From the NCBI RefSeq assembly GCF_003419895.1, contig NZ_QPMM01000007.1:62001-126000 (forward strand): a DNA stretch of 64,000 nucleotides, given 5' to 3'. A program made the position numbers and the translations under genes. The DNA comes from Chitinophaga silvatica (GTDB lineage: Bacteria; Bacteroidota; Bacteroidia; Chitinophagales; Chitinophagaceae). Within the stretch, counting starts at the first letter, position 1. Each line of letters starts with the position of its first letter. The notes beneath the pieces were generated by a model. That model saw only the letters and a list, made by a program, of their open reading frames with translations. It ran no database searches and was not told the origin of the DNA. Shown one piece after another: positions 8,433 through 17,673 of the stretch.

Positions 8433-9503
8433 TTATCTGGATATGCGGGAACGCAATATTATTGTGCTGCTGTCGGGTTTCTCAACTTGTGTATTCAGTA
8501 TTGTAGAAAGTACGAACAATGCGTCATCCAGTGAGGAGATGAGAATAGGGCCGTTTACAGACCTGGTATTCATCTCTTTATCTTCCACAATTATTTTTTT
8601 GCCAAAATTATCTTCAAGATATACCAGAATTTCTTCCACTTTAGGGTTTTCCAGTATCAGCTTTTGATTTTTCCAGGCACTGAATTTTTCAGGTGCAATA
8701 CTGGCAGTGGTAGATTTCTTTTCGGAATCGTTATATGCTACAATCTGACCAGGATACATAATGATATCCTGATTATTGTTATCAAATGAGAGTTTGATTT
8801 TACCACTTTGTAATACCACTTCGGTTTTCTGGCGTCTTTGTCTGATGTCAAACACGGTACCCAGAACAGTGACTGTAAGGCCTTTGGTATGAACTAAGAA
8901 TTTGTCGCCGGATTTTATTTGATTAGTATCTTTATTGATATGTGTTACATTGAAAAGGGCTTCACCTTCCAGCCAAACTTCTCTGCTCTTACCATTTTTC
9001 CAGTTATCGTTAAAGGTGATTTTTGAATTGGCATTCAGGTCTACCTGCGAACCATCGGGTAGTGTAACTTGGCGTGTTTCGCCAAAACCTGTTTTGATTA
9101 TTTGTTCGTTATGATAATTATTTAGGAAGAAATAGACCCCTGAAATGATGATTAACCCGGTGATCACTGCGGCAGCTCTGATGAGGGTGCGACGAAGTGT
9201 ATGTATTTTTCCAACAGGCTTTTCAACTGGTTGAGCGATGGTCTGAATAAGCTGCAGGTGTTTTTCCCATGAAGCTTCAACTTCTTCATCGGAGGGTGTA
9301 TGGGTTGCAAACGAAATATTTTTCAGGTATAAGCGTGCATTTTCTATGGCTTCCCTTTGCTGAGGAAGGGTGTTGATTACCTGCAGCCAGAATGCTTCAT
9401 GGTCGGCAGATGGTTGGTACACCCATTCCTGGAAATAGGAATCCGTAAGAAAATCGCTTTCCTTATAGTTAACATATTTATGTGTTATGGATTCTTTCTT
9501 CAT
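8433..9503 (-). CDS. FecR-type anti-sigma factor
   Basis: Inner-membrane regulator, 356 residues, which in this family holds an ECF sigma factor inactive until a TonB-dependent receptor signals. The cytoplasmic N-terminal 115 residues include the W-x-H region EASWEKHLQLI. A single membrane helix follows near residues 105-127 (AAVITGLIIISGVYFFL), then the periplasmic FecR domain with TLPDGSQVDLNANSKITFNDNW and GEALFNV. The C-terminal DUF4974-like domain (PKVEEILVYLEDNFGKKI) ends the protein. It is downstream of the sigma gene on the same strand, and the SusC at 10468 has the STN domain that such a FecR contacts. Confidence 0.93.
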   Translation of the reverse strand: MKKESITHKYVNYKESDFLTDSYFQEWVYQPSADHEAFWLQVINTLPQQREAIENARLYLKNISFATHTPSDEEVEASWEKHLQLIQTIAQPVEKPVGKIHTLRRTLIRAAAVITGLIIISGVYFFLNNYHNEQIIKTGFGETRQVTLPDGSQVDLNANSKITFNDNWKNGKSREVWLEGEALFNVTHINKDTNQIKSGDKFLVHTKGLTVTVLGTVFDIRQRRQKTEVVLQSGKIKLSFDNNNQDIIMYPGQIVAYNDSEKKSTTASIAPEKFSAWKNQKLILENPKVEEILVYLEDNFGKKIIVEDKEMNTRSVNGPILISSLDDALFVLSTILNTQVEKPDSSTIILRSRISR

Positions 9504-9586
9504 TCTAATTTATATAGTACCCGGTTCCGCTTTTTTTACCCCAAACTATTTTATAAAATTTATACAAATTGTATAAACCGCAAATA

Positions 9587-10129
9587 TTAGAATAATAACA
9601 ACAAGATCATAACCTTTTCTTTTAGTGCTAAGAGACTCCTTGCCATGATCTTATATGTTGCTTTTACCGAGATATTAAGAATGGATGCCACTTCTTTATA
9701 TGAAAGATTTTCATAAAACTTAAGGAACACAGCTTCCAGCTGACGGCCCGTAAGTGTTTTAATTGCTTTTTGTAGTTTAACTTGCAGCTCCTCATTTAAC
9801 TCATTACTGACGATTACATTCTCGATAGAGAATTCGTATTCTTCTTCTGCAGACTGATTAAATACCATTTTATCGTGCTGCCTGATTTTTTTGATGAGAA
9901 CGTAACGAAATGATGAATAGAGATAAAAATTGGGTGATTCTACATGCGATAGTTTGTCACGCCTGTTCCATAAATCAAGGAATACCTCCTGTATACTGTC
10001 TTCAATCAGATATGTATTGCTGGTAAATTTCCTGCCGTAATTATAAAACCGTTTGTAATAATCTTTGTACAATCCGGAGTAGGCTTCTATGTCGCCATTA
10101 ATAATATGTTGAAAAACCGGATTGTCCAT
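9587..10129 (-). CDS. ECF RNA polymerase sigma factor
   Basis: Sigma-70 family extracytoplasmic-function factor, 180 residues. Region 2 spans about residues 12-75 with YKDYYKRFYNYGRKF and DSIQEVFLDLWNRRDKL. Region 4 is the C-terminal helix-turn-helix with LTGRQLEAVFLKFYENLSYKEVASILNISVKATYKIMARSLLALK. It is the first gene of the sigma/FecR pair, 83 bases from FecR, and faces away from the SusC at 10468. By analogy with Fec-type systems it should drive the SusC/D genes across the divergent gap. The last residues (VMILLLLF) are unusually hydrophobic. Confidence 0.93.
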   Translation of the reverse strand: MDNPVFQHIINGDIEAYSGLYKDYYKRFYNYGRKFTSNTYLIEDSIQEVFLDLWNRRDKLSHVESPNFYLYSSFRYVLIKKIRQHDKMVFNQSAEEEYEFSIENVIVSNELNEELQVKLQKAIKTLTGRQLEAVFLKFYENLSYKEVASILNISVKATYKIMARSLLALKEKVMILLLLF

Positions 10130-10467
10130 TTTTAGGTTCAGAGATTGTTGGAATAGGTTGCAAAATTATCGAAAAAGAAAACTATCAACCTGTTGTATTT
10201 ACTGAAAAGACAGGTTCTTTTGTTAAGTTATTGTTATCGAGAGCCCTAAAAATCTGTTGCTACACTAGATCTATCCCTGTTAATATTTATCGAAATTGTT
10301 TTAATTGATTGATTGTCAATGATGTATGTGTATTGTCGTGTCGGATTCCGTTTAGAGGCATTTTTGATGCTCCAACTACCTGAGAAAAAAAAATTATCTG
10401 ATGGTGGGGTAATTTTTTCTGTTCCTGTCACTTATCACCATAAACGGAACCAATTCCACATTAATTA
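10130..10467. other. Divergent regulatory gap between sigma and SusC genes
   Basis: This 338-base gap holds no supported gene; the small frames in it have no recognisable product. On the minus strand TAATTTTG (10160-10167) fits the Bacteroidota -7 element TAnnTTTG, 31 bases before the sigma start, with a TTG-containing -33-like element at 10186-10189. On the plus strand I see no clear element before SusC, as expected if that promoter is read by the ECF factor. Confidence 0.4.
10160..10189 (-). promoter_or_regulatory. Candidate housekeeping promoter of sigma/FecR genes
   Basis: The -7-like element TAATTTTG at 10160-10167 and GTTG at 10186-10189 lie 18 bases apart, close to the spacing known for the primary sigma factor of Bacteroidota. 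The call rests on a match to the consensus only. Confidence 0.35.
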
Positions 10468-13400
10468 ATGAAACTAAATTCGCCAACTATGACGCTGCGC
10501 TATTTTAAGCGGTTGCTTGTCGTACTGTTTCTGGCTGCAACAAGCCAGGTGTATGCACAGAAAGCTGTTCCTGTACTCGATGCCCTGAAAGCTATTACCC
10601 GCGAGTATAAAACAGACTTTGTCTATGATCCGCAGGTAGTTAAAAAGAAAACGACCACCTACAATCTTACCAATTTTGCCGGAAAGTCGTTGGAGGATGT
10701 ACTGAAAGCAGTGCTTTATCCTAATGATCTGGTATTCCTCTATGTAAAACCCAACTACTACACTATTGTAGAGAAAGACAGGGTAGGAGAATATCAGGCA
10801 CCTAAGAAATTAAATGATAATGATGCCCAGGTTACCAGCCAGGCGCATCAGAAAATTAAAGTAACTGGTGTCGTAACCGATGCTACTCAACCTATTCCTA
10901 ATGTTATGATTATGGAAAAAGGTACAGGTAACGGTACTATGACCAAGCCGGATGGTAGTTATGCTATTACCGTTTCAGGCCCAAACGCTATTCTGGCTTT
11001 TTCTTCAATAGGTTATTCTACCCGTGAAGAAATTGTAGGCACCCGCAATTCTATAGATGTGAAATTGCAGGAGTCGACCAAAGAACTGGGTGAAGTAGTT
11101 GTAACCGCACTTGGTGTTAAGCGTGAAGAAAAAGCACTGGGCTATGCTGTACAATCAGTAAAAGGTACCAGTATGCAAACCGTGAAAGGGGTGGATCTTG
11201 GTACTTCCCTTACCGGACAGGTGGCTGGCCTTACTGTAAAAAACTCAACTGAATTTAATGGTGCTCCCAAACTGGAAATGCGTGGTGAAACCCCTTTACT
11301 GGTAATTGACGGAGTACCTTATGGAAATATGACATTACGCGATATCCCTACAGATGATATCGAAAGCATTAACATGCTGAAAGGCCCTACCGCCGCAGCT
11401 TTGTATGGTGCAAGAGGTGCTGCCGGTGCTGTTATGATTACCACCAAACGTAGCAAGGAAGATCGTCTGACAGTGGATGTAAACAGTAACACCATGTTCA
11501 ACCTCGGTTACCTGGCACTCCCTAATGTTCAATCTTCTTATGGTCATGGTCTTGATGGTAAAATCAATACCGACTATGTTTGGGGTCCTAAACTGGATAT
11601 TGGTCAAACTGCCGTGCAATGGAACCCAATCACCAAACAAAACGAGGAAATGCCACTGGTATCAAGTGGTAAGAACAACCTCAAAAACTTCCTGGAAACT
11701 GGTCTGATTACCAATAACAGCGTAAGCGTTACCAAAGGTGGACAAAATGGTTTCTTCAGAGCTGGTCTGAATCATATCTATAATAAAGGTCAGTTCCCTA
11801 ACCAGAAACTGAATATCATTAATTATACTATGAGCGGCGAATTAAAAGCCGGTGATAAATTCAGTCTGGAAAGTCATATGGGTTATACCCGTACCACTGC
11901 TCCTCAGCTCTGGGGTAGTGCTTATGACCAGCAGGGTTATATCTACCAAATCTTAATGTGGACAGGACCAGATTACGATATCCGTCAATATAAAGACTAC
12001 TGGGTTACTCAAAACCAAAAGCAAAACTGGCTGTATAATGCCTGGTATGATAACCCATACCTGATTGCTTACGAAAAGCTGAGAAGCACAGAACAAAATA
12101 AACTGAATGCAAGTCTGACTATGAATTACAACTTCACAAAAGATTTGAAGTTGATTTTCAGAAATGGTTATGACTATTATAAAAATGAAGATATTGTTCA
12201 AAATCCTGCTGGTATCAATTCTACCAGAGGTATGACAATTGGTAACACCTTTGGTTTCGACTTCAGTGGTAAAGGACTGTATGGTCAGAACCAAAGTTGG
12301 GGTAACAGTATCAACAGTGACCTGTTGTTGACCTATAACAAAAAAATAGGTAGCAAATGGAACCTCGACGCGTTGGGTGGTGCAAGTATCTTCTACTATA
12401 AACAAAGAGAGCAGGGGGCTAAAACCAGAAATGGTCTGGCAGTTCCGGGCTGGTATTCTTTAGCTAATGCAGTACCTTCAACTACTGCCGGTGTAGATGG
12501 TATTATCACCAACTACGGTACTTGGGCTAAGCAAACCAATTCTGTTTATGCTAAAGCTACTCTCTCCTGGAACAGTGCAGTATTCGTAGATGTTACCGGA
12601 AGAAATGACTGGAGTTCAACGCAGGCAGAAAATGCAAGATCATATTTCTATCCTTCTGTTGCAACATCTGTACTGATGTCTGAATTCCTCCACATGCCTA
12701 AATGGATTGATATGTGGAAGGTTAGAGGTTCATGGACAATGACTAAAACTCCGCTGGATGTATATGCCAATAACCTTGCGTATACCATTAATAACAGCTG
12801 GGGAAATACTACAGCTTCTACTCCTGATAATCTGGCAGGAAGTAATTTACTGCCTACAACAACCCGTACCTGGGAGTTTGGTACCGCAGCCTATTTGTTC
12901 AGCAAACGCCTGCACGTCGATTTAGCTTACTTCACTAAGTTGTACTACAATAACCAGATCAAGCAAACCCTTGCTCCATCGTCAGGTTATGCCACTACGC
13001 TGATTAATACCGGTGAAACTTATGCTCGCCGCGGTGTGGAAATAACCTTAGACGGTACAGTAATGAAGAAAGGTAAGTTCCAATGGAATTCTATGGTGAA
13101 CTTCTCTACTCAGAACAGATACTTTGTGGATATAGACCCGGTTTATTCTGCAAAAAATCTGTGGACAGTAGCAGGTGGACGTATGGATGCAGTAGCCTAT
13201 ACTCAGAAAGCACTGAGAGATCCTAATGGTAATGTAATTCACCAGAATGGGTTGCCTATGCTGAGTACTTATACAGAGAAGTATGGTAATTCTGATCCTG
13301 ATTTTGTGTTTGGGTTCATCAATAACTTCTCATATGGTAACTGGAACCTGGGTATTACTATCGATGGTCGTATTGGTGGTGTGATGTATGATTACATCTA

Positions 13401-13860
13401 TGCTAAGATGTTTGATACCGGTGCTAACCCTGAAACAGATAATCAATGGCGTTATGACGAGGTAGTTAAAGGTTTGAAAAATTATGTTGGAAATGGCGTG
13501 AAAGTAGTAAGTGGTTCTGTTACCTATGACAACTATGGCCGTATAACCAGCGATACCCGCCAGTATGCTCCTAACGATGTTCCTGTAAGTTATCAGGCCT
13601 ATGCACGTAAATGGGGTAACTCTTACGAAACCGGTGTAATGAATAAGAGCTTTGTTAAAGTACGTGAAATCTCTCTCGGCTACAGAGTTCCACAATCATG
13701 GTTCGGTAAATCAGGAATTAAAAATGCTTCAGTTGCATTAACTGGTCAGAATTTGTTCCTGTTCACCAAATTCAAATACTCAGATCCGGATGTTGATACC
13801 GAACTAATGAACGCTCCTGCTCAACGCATGGTAGGTTTTAACGTTAAGGTTGGCTTCTAA
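10468..13860 (+). CDS. SusC/RagA TonB-dependent receptor with STN domain
   Basis: Outer-membrane importer of 1130 residues that works with the SusD lipoprotein to bring glycan fragments into the periplasm using TonB energy. Domains in order: signal peptide ending QVYAQ; STN signalling domain about residues 35-110 (LKAITREYKTDFVYDPQ ... VLYPNDLVFLYV); carboxypeptidase-like regulatory domain about 132-200 (VTGVVTDATQPIPNVM); TonB box/plug about 205-330 with GEVVVTALG and LYGARGAAGAVMITTK; then the 22-strand barrel ending with NVKVGF. The STN domain fits regulation by the FecR/sigma pair that diverges from it. SusD follows after 12 bases. The substrate is unknown; the GH3 enzyme nearby suggests a beta-glucoside-containing glycan. 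Confidence 0.95.
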   Translation: MKLNSPTMTLRYFKRLLVVLFLAATSQVYAQKAVPVLDALKAITREYKTDFVYDPQVVKKKTTTYNLTNFAGKSLEDVLKAVLYPNDLVFLYVKPNYYTIVEKDRVGEYQAPKKLNDNDAQVTSQAHQKIKVTGVVTDATQPIPNVMIMEKGTGNGTMTKPDGSYAITVSGPNAILAFSSIGYSTREEIVGTRNSIDVKLQESTKELGEVVVTALGVKREEKALGYAVQSVKGTSMQTVKGVDLGTSLTGQVAGLTVKNSTEFNGAPKLEMRGETPLLVIDGVPYGNMTLRDIPTDDIESINMLKGPTAAALYGARGAAGAVMITTKRSKEDRLTVDVNSNTMFNLGYLALPNVQSSYGHGLDGKINTDYVWGPKLDIGQTAVQWNPITKQNEEMPLVSSGKNNLKNFLETGLITNNSVSVTKGGQNGFFRAGLNHIYNKGQFPNQKLNIINYTMSGELKAGDKFSLESHMGYTRTTAPQLWGSAYDQQGYIYQILMWTGPDYDIRQYKDYWVTQNQKQNWLYNAWYDNPYLIAYEKLRSTEQNKLNASLTMNYNFTKDLKLIFRNGYDYYKNEDIVQNPAGINSTRGMTIGNTFGFDFSGKGLYGQNQSWGNSINSDLLLTYNKKIGSKWNLDALGGASIFYYKQREQGAKTRNGLAVPGWYSLANAVPSTTAGVDGIITNYGTWAKQTNSVYAKATLSWNSAVFVDVTGRNDWSSTQAENARSYFYPSVATSVLMSEFLHMPKWIDMWKVRGSWTMTKTPLDVYANNLAYTINNSWGNTTASTPDNLAGSNLLPTTTRTWEFGTAAYLFSKRLHVDLAYFTKLYYNNQIKQTLAPSSGYATTLINTGETYARRGVEITLDGTVMKKGKFQWNSMVNFSTQNRYFVDIDPVYSAKNLWTVAGGRMDAVAYTQKALRDPNGNVIHQNGLPMLSTYTEKYGNSDPDFVFGFINNFSYGNWNLGITIDGRIGGVMYDYIYAKMFDTGANPETDNQWRYDEVVKGLKNYVGNGVKVVSGSVTYDNYGRITSDTRQYAPNDVPVSYQAYARKWGNSYETGVMNKSFVKVREISLGYRVPQSWFGKSGIKNASVALTGQNLFLFTKFKYSDPDVDTELMNAPAQRMVGFNVKVGF

Positions 13861-13872
13861 AAAAATACTAAC

Positions 13873-15414
13873 ATGACTAAGCATATATCTAAAATATCTG
13901 TTATTGCAGCACTGGTAGCTGGTTTCGGCTTCAGTAGCTGTACTAAAAAGTTTGATACGATCAATACCAATCCTGATAAGCCATCTTCGGCTTCTTCAGA
14001 ATGGCTGGCAACCAATATGCTGGCAGCTATAACTTCAAAAGATATCTCTTCAGGAACAAATTTCCGTCAGCCTTTTACGTTAGGTAAATATATTGGCTGG
14101 ACGGAGCTGGCAAGTGATTACCAGTATAATAAAATGGTAAGAGTAGATTTTGGAAGATTGCTGGTGTTGCGGGATGTAGATCCGATGATTAAAAATGCAA
14201 CGAATGCAGATTTGAAAACTACCTTTGAGGGTTTTGGTCATTTTATACGTGCATGGCAGTTTTTCCAAACAACGATGCAGGTGGGAGATATTCCTTATAC
14301 CGAGGCGATTCAAGGATCTACAGGGGTTATTAAAGCTAAATACGATTCACAGAAAGATGTTTTCAAAGGTATCTTAAATGAATTGGATCAGGCAGATCTG
14401 TTGTTTTCCAAAGGTGTAAATTTTACGGGCGATTTTATTTATCAGGGAAATATTGATAAATGGAGAAGATTGGCAAACAGCTTTCAGCTATATGTGCTGA
14501 TCAGCCTTTCTAAAAAAGTGGGGGATGCAGATCTGGATATCATCAATAAATTCAAAACAGTGGCAGCACGTCCGCTGATGAGAGATTTCAACGATAACTT
14601 TGCAGTTACCTATACAGCATCTGCCGGTTATTGTTATCCATGGAGCAACACTCCTGCACAGTTGAATTCCTTCCTTGCATATCCTGCATTGTCTTCATAT
14701 CTGTTAGATCCAATGAAGGCTACTTCGGATAAGCGTTTGTTCTACATGGCAGAACCATCTTCAGCGCAGATTGATGCAGGTAAAACAGCTTCTGAATATA
14801 GTGCATACCTGGGAGTGGATCCGGCAGATGAACTGTCAACTATCGTTTCCACAAAGAAGGCTGGTAAATCATGCGGGGTAAACAAACGCTACGAAGAAAT
14901 GTATAATGCAGAACCAGTAGGTTTATTGAACTACTGGGATATTCAGTTCATACTGGCAGAAGCTACTGTACGTGGCTGGATCACCGGTACTGATGCTCAG
15001 ACGTACTATGCAAATGGTATCAAGAGCCATATGAATTTCCTGGTAAAGTATGTACCTGTATTGTATACTCATGGTATGGCATTAGATGCTTCCTACATCG
15101 ATGCTTTCCCTGGAACAATAGCACTTACCGGTTCTACAGAAAATCAGATCAAACAAATCATCACTCAAAAATATATTGCAGGATTCTTCCAGAATTCAGA
15201 TTACAATGCATGGTATGAAAACAGACGTACAGGCTATCCTGTATTTACTATTAATGCCAGCACTAACCTGAATACACCTCCAACTTCTTTACCACTAAGA
15301 TGGATGTATCCTCAAAAGGAACTGGATTACAATGCTGAGAATATTAGCAGCGCACTGAAAAGTCAGTTTGGTGGAGATGATAATCAGGCACTCCCAATGT
15401 GGATACTGAAATAA
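13873..15414 (+). CDS. SusD/RagB-family lipoprotein
   Basis: Surface lipoprotein, 513 residues, which caps the partner SusC barrel and binds the glycan. The signal ends in GFGFSSC, followed by TKKFDTINTNPDKP, the opening typical of the SusD-like_2 subfamily rather than classic SusD. The tetratricopeptide-like helical body is followed by NYWDIQFILAEATVRGWI, and the C-terminus has the usual RTGYPVFTIN and RWMYPQKELDYNAEN motifs. It is 12 bases after SusC and is the last gene before a strong terminator, so the two form a minimal SusCD operon. No enzyme gene follows on this strand. Confidence 0.94.
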   Translation: MTKHISKISVIAALVAGFGFSSCTKKFDTINTNPDKPSSASSEWLATNMLAAITSKDISSGTNFRQPFTLGKYIGWTELASDYQYNKMVRVDFGRLLVLRDVDPMIKNATNADLKTTFEGFGHFIRAWQFFQTTMQVGDIPYTEAIQGSTGVIKAKYDSQKDVFKGILNELDQADLLFSKGVNFTGDFIYQGNIDKWRRLANSFQLYVLISLSKKVGDADLDIINKFKTVAARPLMRDFNDNFAVTYTASAGYCYPWSNTPAQLNSFLAYPALSSYLLDPMKATSDKRLFYMAEPSSAQIDAGKTASEYSAYLGVDPADELSTIVSTKKAGKSCGVNKRYEEMYNAEPVGLLNYWDIQFILAEATVRGWITGTDAQTYYANGIKSHMNFLVKYVPVLYTHGMALDASYIDAFPGTIALTGSTENQIKQIITQKYIAGFFQNSDYNAWYENRRTGYPVFTINASTNLNTPPTSLPLRWMYPQKELDYNAENISSALKSQFGGDDNQALPMWILK

Positions 15415-15442
15415 TTAATTTCAATTGTGCATATATAATAAT

Positions 15443-15477
15443 GAAGCTGTCTCTTTTTAGAGATGGCTTCTTTTCTT
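15443..15477 (+). terminator. Rho-independent terminator after SusD
   Basis: GAAGCTGTCTCT (15443-15454) pairs with AGAGATGGCTTC (15459-15470) over 12 bp with two G-U wobbles and a TTTT loop, followed by TTTTCTT. It ends the SusCD transcript 29 bases past the stop and reaches into the 3' end of the convergent Nudix gene. Confidence 0.85.
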
Positions 15478-16054
15478 ACAGGAGCTTTTGCAATTTTACG
15501 TACTGTAGCAGCATTATTGTTTTCCCATCTCTGATCTCTCCGGATTCAATCATTGCTAAGGCTTTGCTGATATGTACCTCCAGGACTTCAATTTCCTCCT
15601 GTTCGTGTTCTAATCCACCTCCCTTACTGATCTTCATTTCCGGGCTATATTCAGCAACGAACATATGAAGTATCTCCGTTACAGAACCGGGCGACATATA
15701 AGCATCGAATGCTTTTTTTACTTCCTGAATGCGGAAGCCGGTTTCTTCCTCGGCTTCGCGGCGTATACATTCTTCGGGATTATTTTCATCCAGCAGTCCT
15801 GCACAGGCTTCTATAAGCATTCCGCTTGTGTTGCCGTTAATATAGGTTGGTAGCCGAAATTGGTTAGTAAGGATTACATTTCCTGTAGCCGGGTTATAAA
15901 GCAGAATTGCTGCACCATTGCCGCGGTCATATGCTTCTCTTGATTGAGTTTGCCAGGTGCCAGTCCTGCCTTTATAATCATAGGTAACCTTATAAAGAGT
16001 ATACCAGTTATCTGATAATATTTCCTGAGAGAGAATTTTTATCTGAGGTTGCAT
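15476..16054 (-). CDS. Nudix hydrolase, NudK/GDP-mannose pyrophosphatase-like
   Basis: Cytoplasmic Nudix enzyme of 192 residues that hydrolyses a nucleoside diphosphate linked to another group. The Nudix box lies at residues 86-107 and ends in the core REAEEETGF, whose glutamates bind the catalytic metal. The segment before it, NGAAILLYNP ... VILTNQFRLPTY ... GMLIEACAGLLDE, follows the NudK pattern, and the late EMKISKGGGLEHEQEEIEVLE also fits the ADP-ribose/GDP-sugar branch. NudK acts on GDP-mannose; a link to the mannan locus at 20-34 kb is only speculative. It diverges from the DeoR gene with 47 bases between the starts. Confidence 0.88.
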   Translation of the reverse strand: MQPQIKILSQEILSDNWYTLYKVTYDYKGRTGTWQTQSREAYDRGNGAAILLYNPATGNVILTNQFRLPTYINGNTSGMLIEACAGLLDENNPEECIRREAEEETGFRIQEVKKAFDAYMSPGSVTEILHMFVAEYSPEMKISKGGGLEHEQEEIEVLEVHISKALAMIESGEIRDGKTIMLLQYVKLQKLL

Positions 16055-16101
16055 AACAATGATTGAAATTGATCAATTTTGATTATTTTTATCAAATATA
16101 C

Positions 16102-16866
16102 ATGAAAATGGGATATCAGGAAAGAAAAAAGAAAATTCTCAGGATCCTGGATAAGAAGGAAAGTATGGATGTGCAGGAAATTGCCGATGAAATGGAGATT
16201 TCTGCGGTAACTATCCGTCGCGACCTGCAAATGCTGGCAGATGAAGGGTTACTTATAAGAACACATGGTGGTGCTATGAAGGCAGAACCAAGGCATCCCT
16301 TTACTGCCTATGAAGATAAAGAAACTGTTTCCGCATCCCGGAAGAAATATATCGGGCAAATGGCGGCGGCACTTGTGAAACCAGGGGATACTATTTTCAT
16401 GGACTGTGGCAGTACGGTTTTCGCTATGTGCGCCTATCTTAAAGATATTACTCCACTGCGCATCATCACCAATTCGTTGCCTGTTGCAGCTCAGTTTATG
16501 GATTCAAATGGTATAAGCGTAAATCTTGCGGGTGGTGAAATGGATGGCCCACGCAAAGCCATTCATGGGGATAGAGCTGTTGCACATTTAAAAACCTATC
16601 ATGCCAATAAAGCGTTTATTGGAACAGACGGATTTTCTGTAAAGTATGGTCTGAGCGCTCATAGTGAAACTGAAGCAAGTATTAGCTCAGCAATGATAAG
16701 TTGTGCGGATCAGACATTTGTACTGTGCGATTCTTCCAAAATTGGTAAGGATAGTTATCTCAAATTTGCCTCTCTTACAATGCTTACCGCACTGGTGACA
16801 GATAAGGAATTATCTAAAGCGCAAACACTGCAACTAAAGGAAAAGAATGTGAAGGTTATTAATTAA
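16102..16866 (+). CDS. DeoR-family transcriptional regulator
   Basis: Repressor-type regulator of sugar metabolism, about 255 residues. The N-terminal winged helix carries ERKKKILRILDKKESMDVQEIADEMEISAVTIRRDLQMLADEG, the signature of DeoR proteins, followed by the linker motif THGGAM. The C-terminal DeoRC sensor domain (about residues 75-235) has the phosphosugar-binding features IFMDCGSTVFAMCAYL and ITNSLPVAAQFM, and the FIGTDGFSVKYGLS segment. The ATG at 16102 is chosen over an in-frame TTG at 16063, which would overlap the divergent promoter zone. It diverges from the Nudix gene and may control it. The effector is probably a sugar phosphate. Confidence 0.93.
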   Translation: MKMGYQERKKKILRILDKKESMDVQEIADEMEISAVTIRRDLQMLADEGLLIRTHGGAMKAEPRHPFTAYEDKETVSASRKKYIGQMAAALVKPGDTIFMDCGSTVFAMCAYLKDITPLRIITNSLPVAAQFMDSNGISVNLAGGEMDGPRKAIHGDRAVAHLKTYHANKAFIGTDGFSVKYGLSAHSETEASISSAMISCADQTFVLCDSSKIGKDSYLKFASLTMLTALVTDKELSKAQTLQLKEKNVKVIN

Positions 16867-16879
16867 ATGAGCCGGATAA

Positions 16880-16914
16880 ATCAGGTATCAATAAAATTGA
16901 CATTGATACCTGAT
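16880..16914 (+). terminator. Perfect 13-bp hairpin after DeoR
   Basis: ATCAGGTATCAAT (16880-16892) and ATTGATACCTGAT (16902-16914) pair perfectly around a 9-base loop. It lies between the DeoR stop and the stop of the convergent gene at 16926. The following ATAGTTTGCTTTT is only partly T-rich, so it may act as a terminator or as a 3' stabilising hairpin. Confidence 0.6.
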
Positions 16915-16925
16915 ATAGTTTGCTT

Positions 16926-17630
16926 TTATGTATTCTCCTTTTTCAGGCCTTTTAATATTCCCAATACTGGCGAATTTGTTGGGATATCATGATAATCAAA
17001 TCTCAGCATTGTTTCACCCAGCTGTTCATATTGGGCAGGAGGCACAATGAAAATTTGATGTAGCCGACCGCTAAAAGTTGGTTGAATACTATAGAATGGT
17101 AAAGGGCTCGACTTGCCGGGTTCAATGTATAGGGTAATAAAAGCTCCTTTAGTTCTAGTTTCGTTGGAAATGTAGCGGATCAGCCTAAAAGACCTATTAT
17201 CTATAATTGTATCCTTTTCTATAAATTTTTCATTACTGTAAAATGGATAATCAAACTTAATTCCAATCTTTTTTTGGTCGATAGATAACCATTTATCTTT
17301 ACTACTCCTTTCCAGTTCAGATAATGATGAAAATTTGCAGAAGCGTTTATTACTAATGTCAATCAGGTTGTAACCATTCTGTTCTATTTTATTGGTAATT
17401 TCCCCCTGTGGATTTTGTTTACTTTCAGTACGCAACATGCTTTCAATTCCAAAATCATTGTTATAATATACAGTATCAGGAGGTTTTATTTCTGAGAACT
17501 TATCATTTATTTTCCCTTTTGCCAAATAATGAAAAACAAACAAACCGGTATTGTTTTGATTTTTCTTCTGAGGTGAAAATGAAATCAAACTTGTTAGAAG
17601 AAAGATTGTTGTACAAGATAATTTGATCAT
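16926..17630 (-). CDS. Secreted protein of unknown function
   Basis: 234 residues with a signal peptide (MIKLSCTTIFLLTSLISFS). The mature part reads as a beta-rich protein: HYLAKGKINDKF, then YYNNDFGIESMLR, then FRLIRYISNETRTKGAFITLYIEPG and PFYSIQPTFSGRLHQIFIVP. The layout, with a reported property followed by conversion to a residue-scale value, faintly resembles the Bacteroidota GLPGLI proteins, but the GLPGLI motif itself is absent, so I leave it unnamed. It lies 43 bases downstream of the lipoprotein at 17674-18393 on the same strand, suggesting one transcript. Both have low G+C. Function is unknown. Confidence 0.7.
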   Translation of the reverse strand: MIKLSCTTIFLLTSLISFSPQKKNQNNTGLFVFHYLAKGKINDKFSEIKPPDTVYYNNDFGIESMLRTESKQNPQGEITNKIEQNGYNLIDISNKRFCKFSSLSELERSSKDKWLSIDQKKIGIKFDYPFYSNEKFIEKDTIIDNRSFRLIRYISNETRTKGAFITLYIEPGKSSPLPFYSIQPTFSGRLHQIFIVPPAQYEQLGETMLRFDYHDIPTNSPVLGILKGLKKENT

Positions 17631-17673
17631 GATTTTTTAGTTTGCAAGTGGGGGAAATGGTGAAAAATTACCA

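Noticed and set aside
10246..10431. 61-codon minus-strand frame between sigma and SusC
   Set aside because: Lies in the divergent regulatory gap, shows no family and no plausible start context.
16063..16101. TTG start for the DeoR gene
   Set aside because: It would extend into the short divergent promoter zone with the Nudix gene; the ATG at 16102 starts right before the helix-turn-helix.
16926..17630. GLPGLI-family protein
   Set aside because: The general layout is similar, but the GLPGLI motif itself is missing, so the name was not used.
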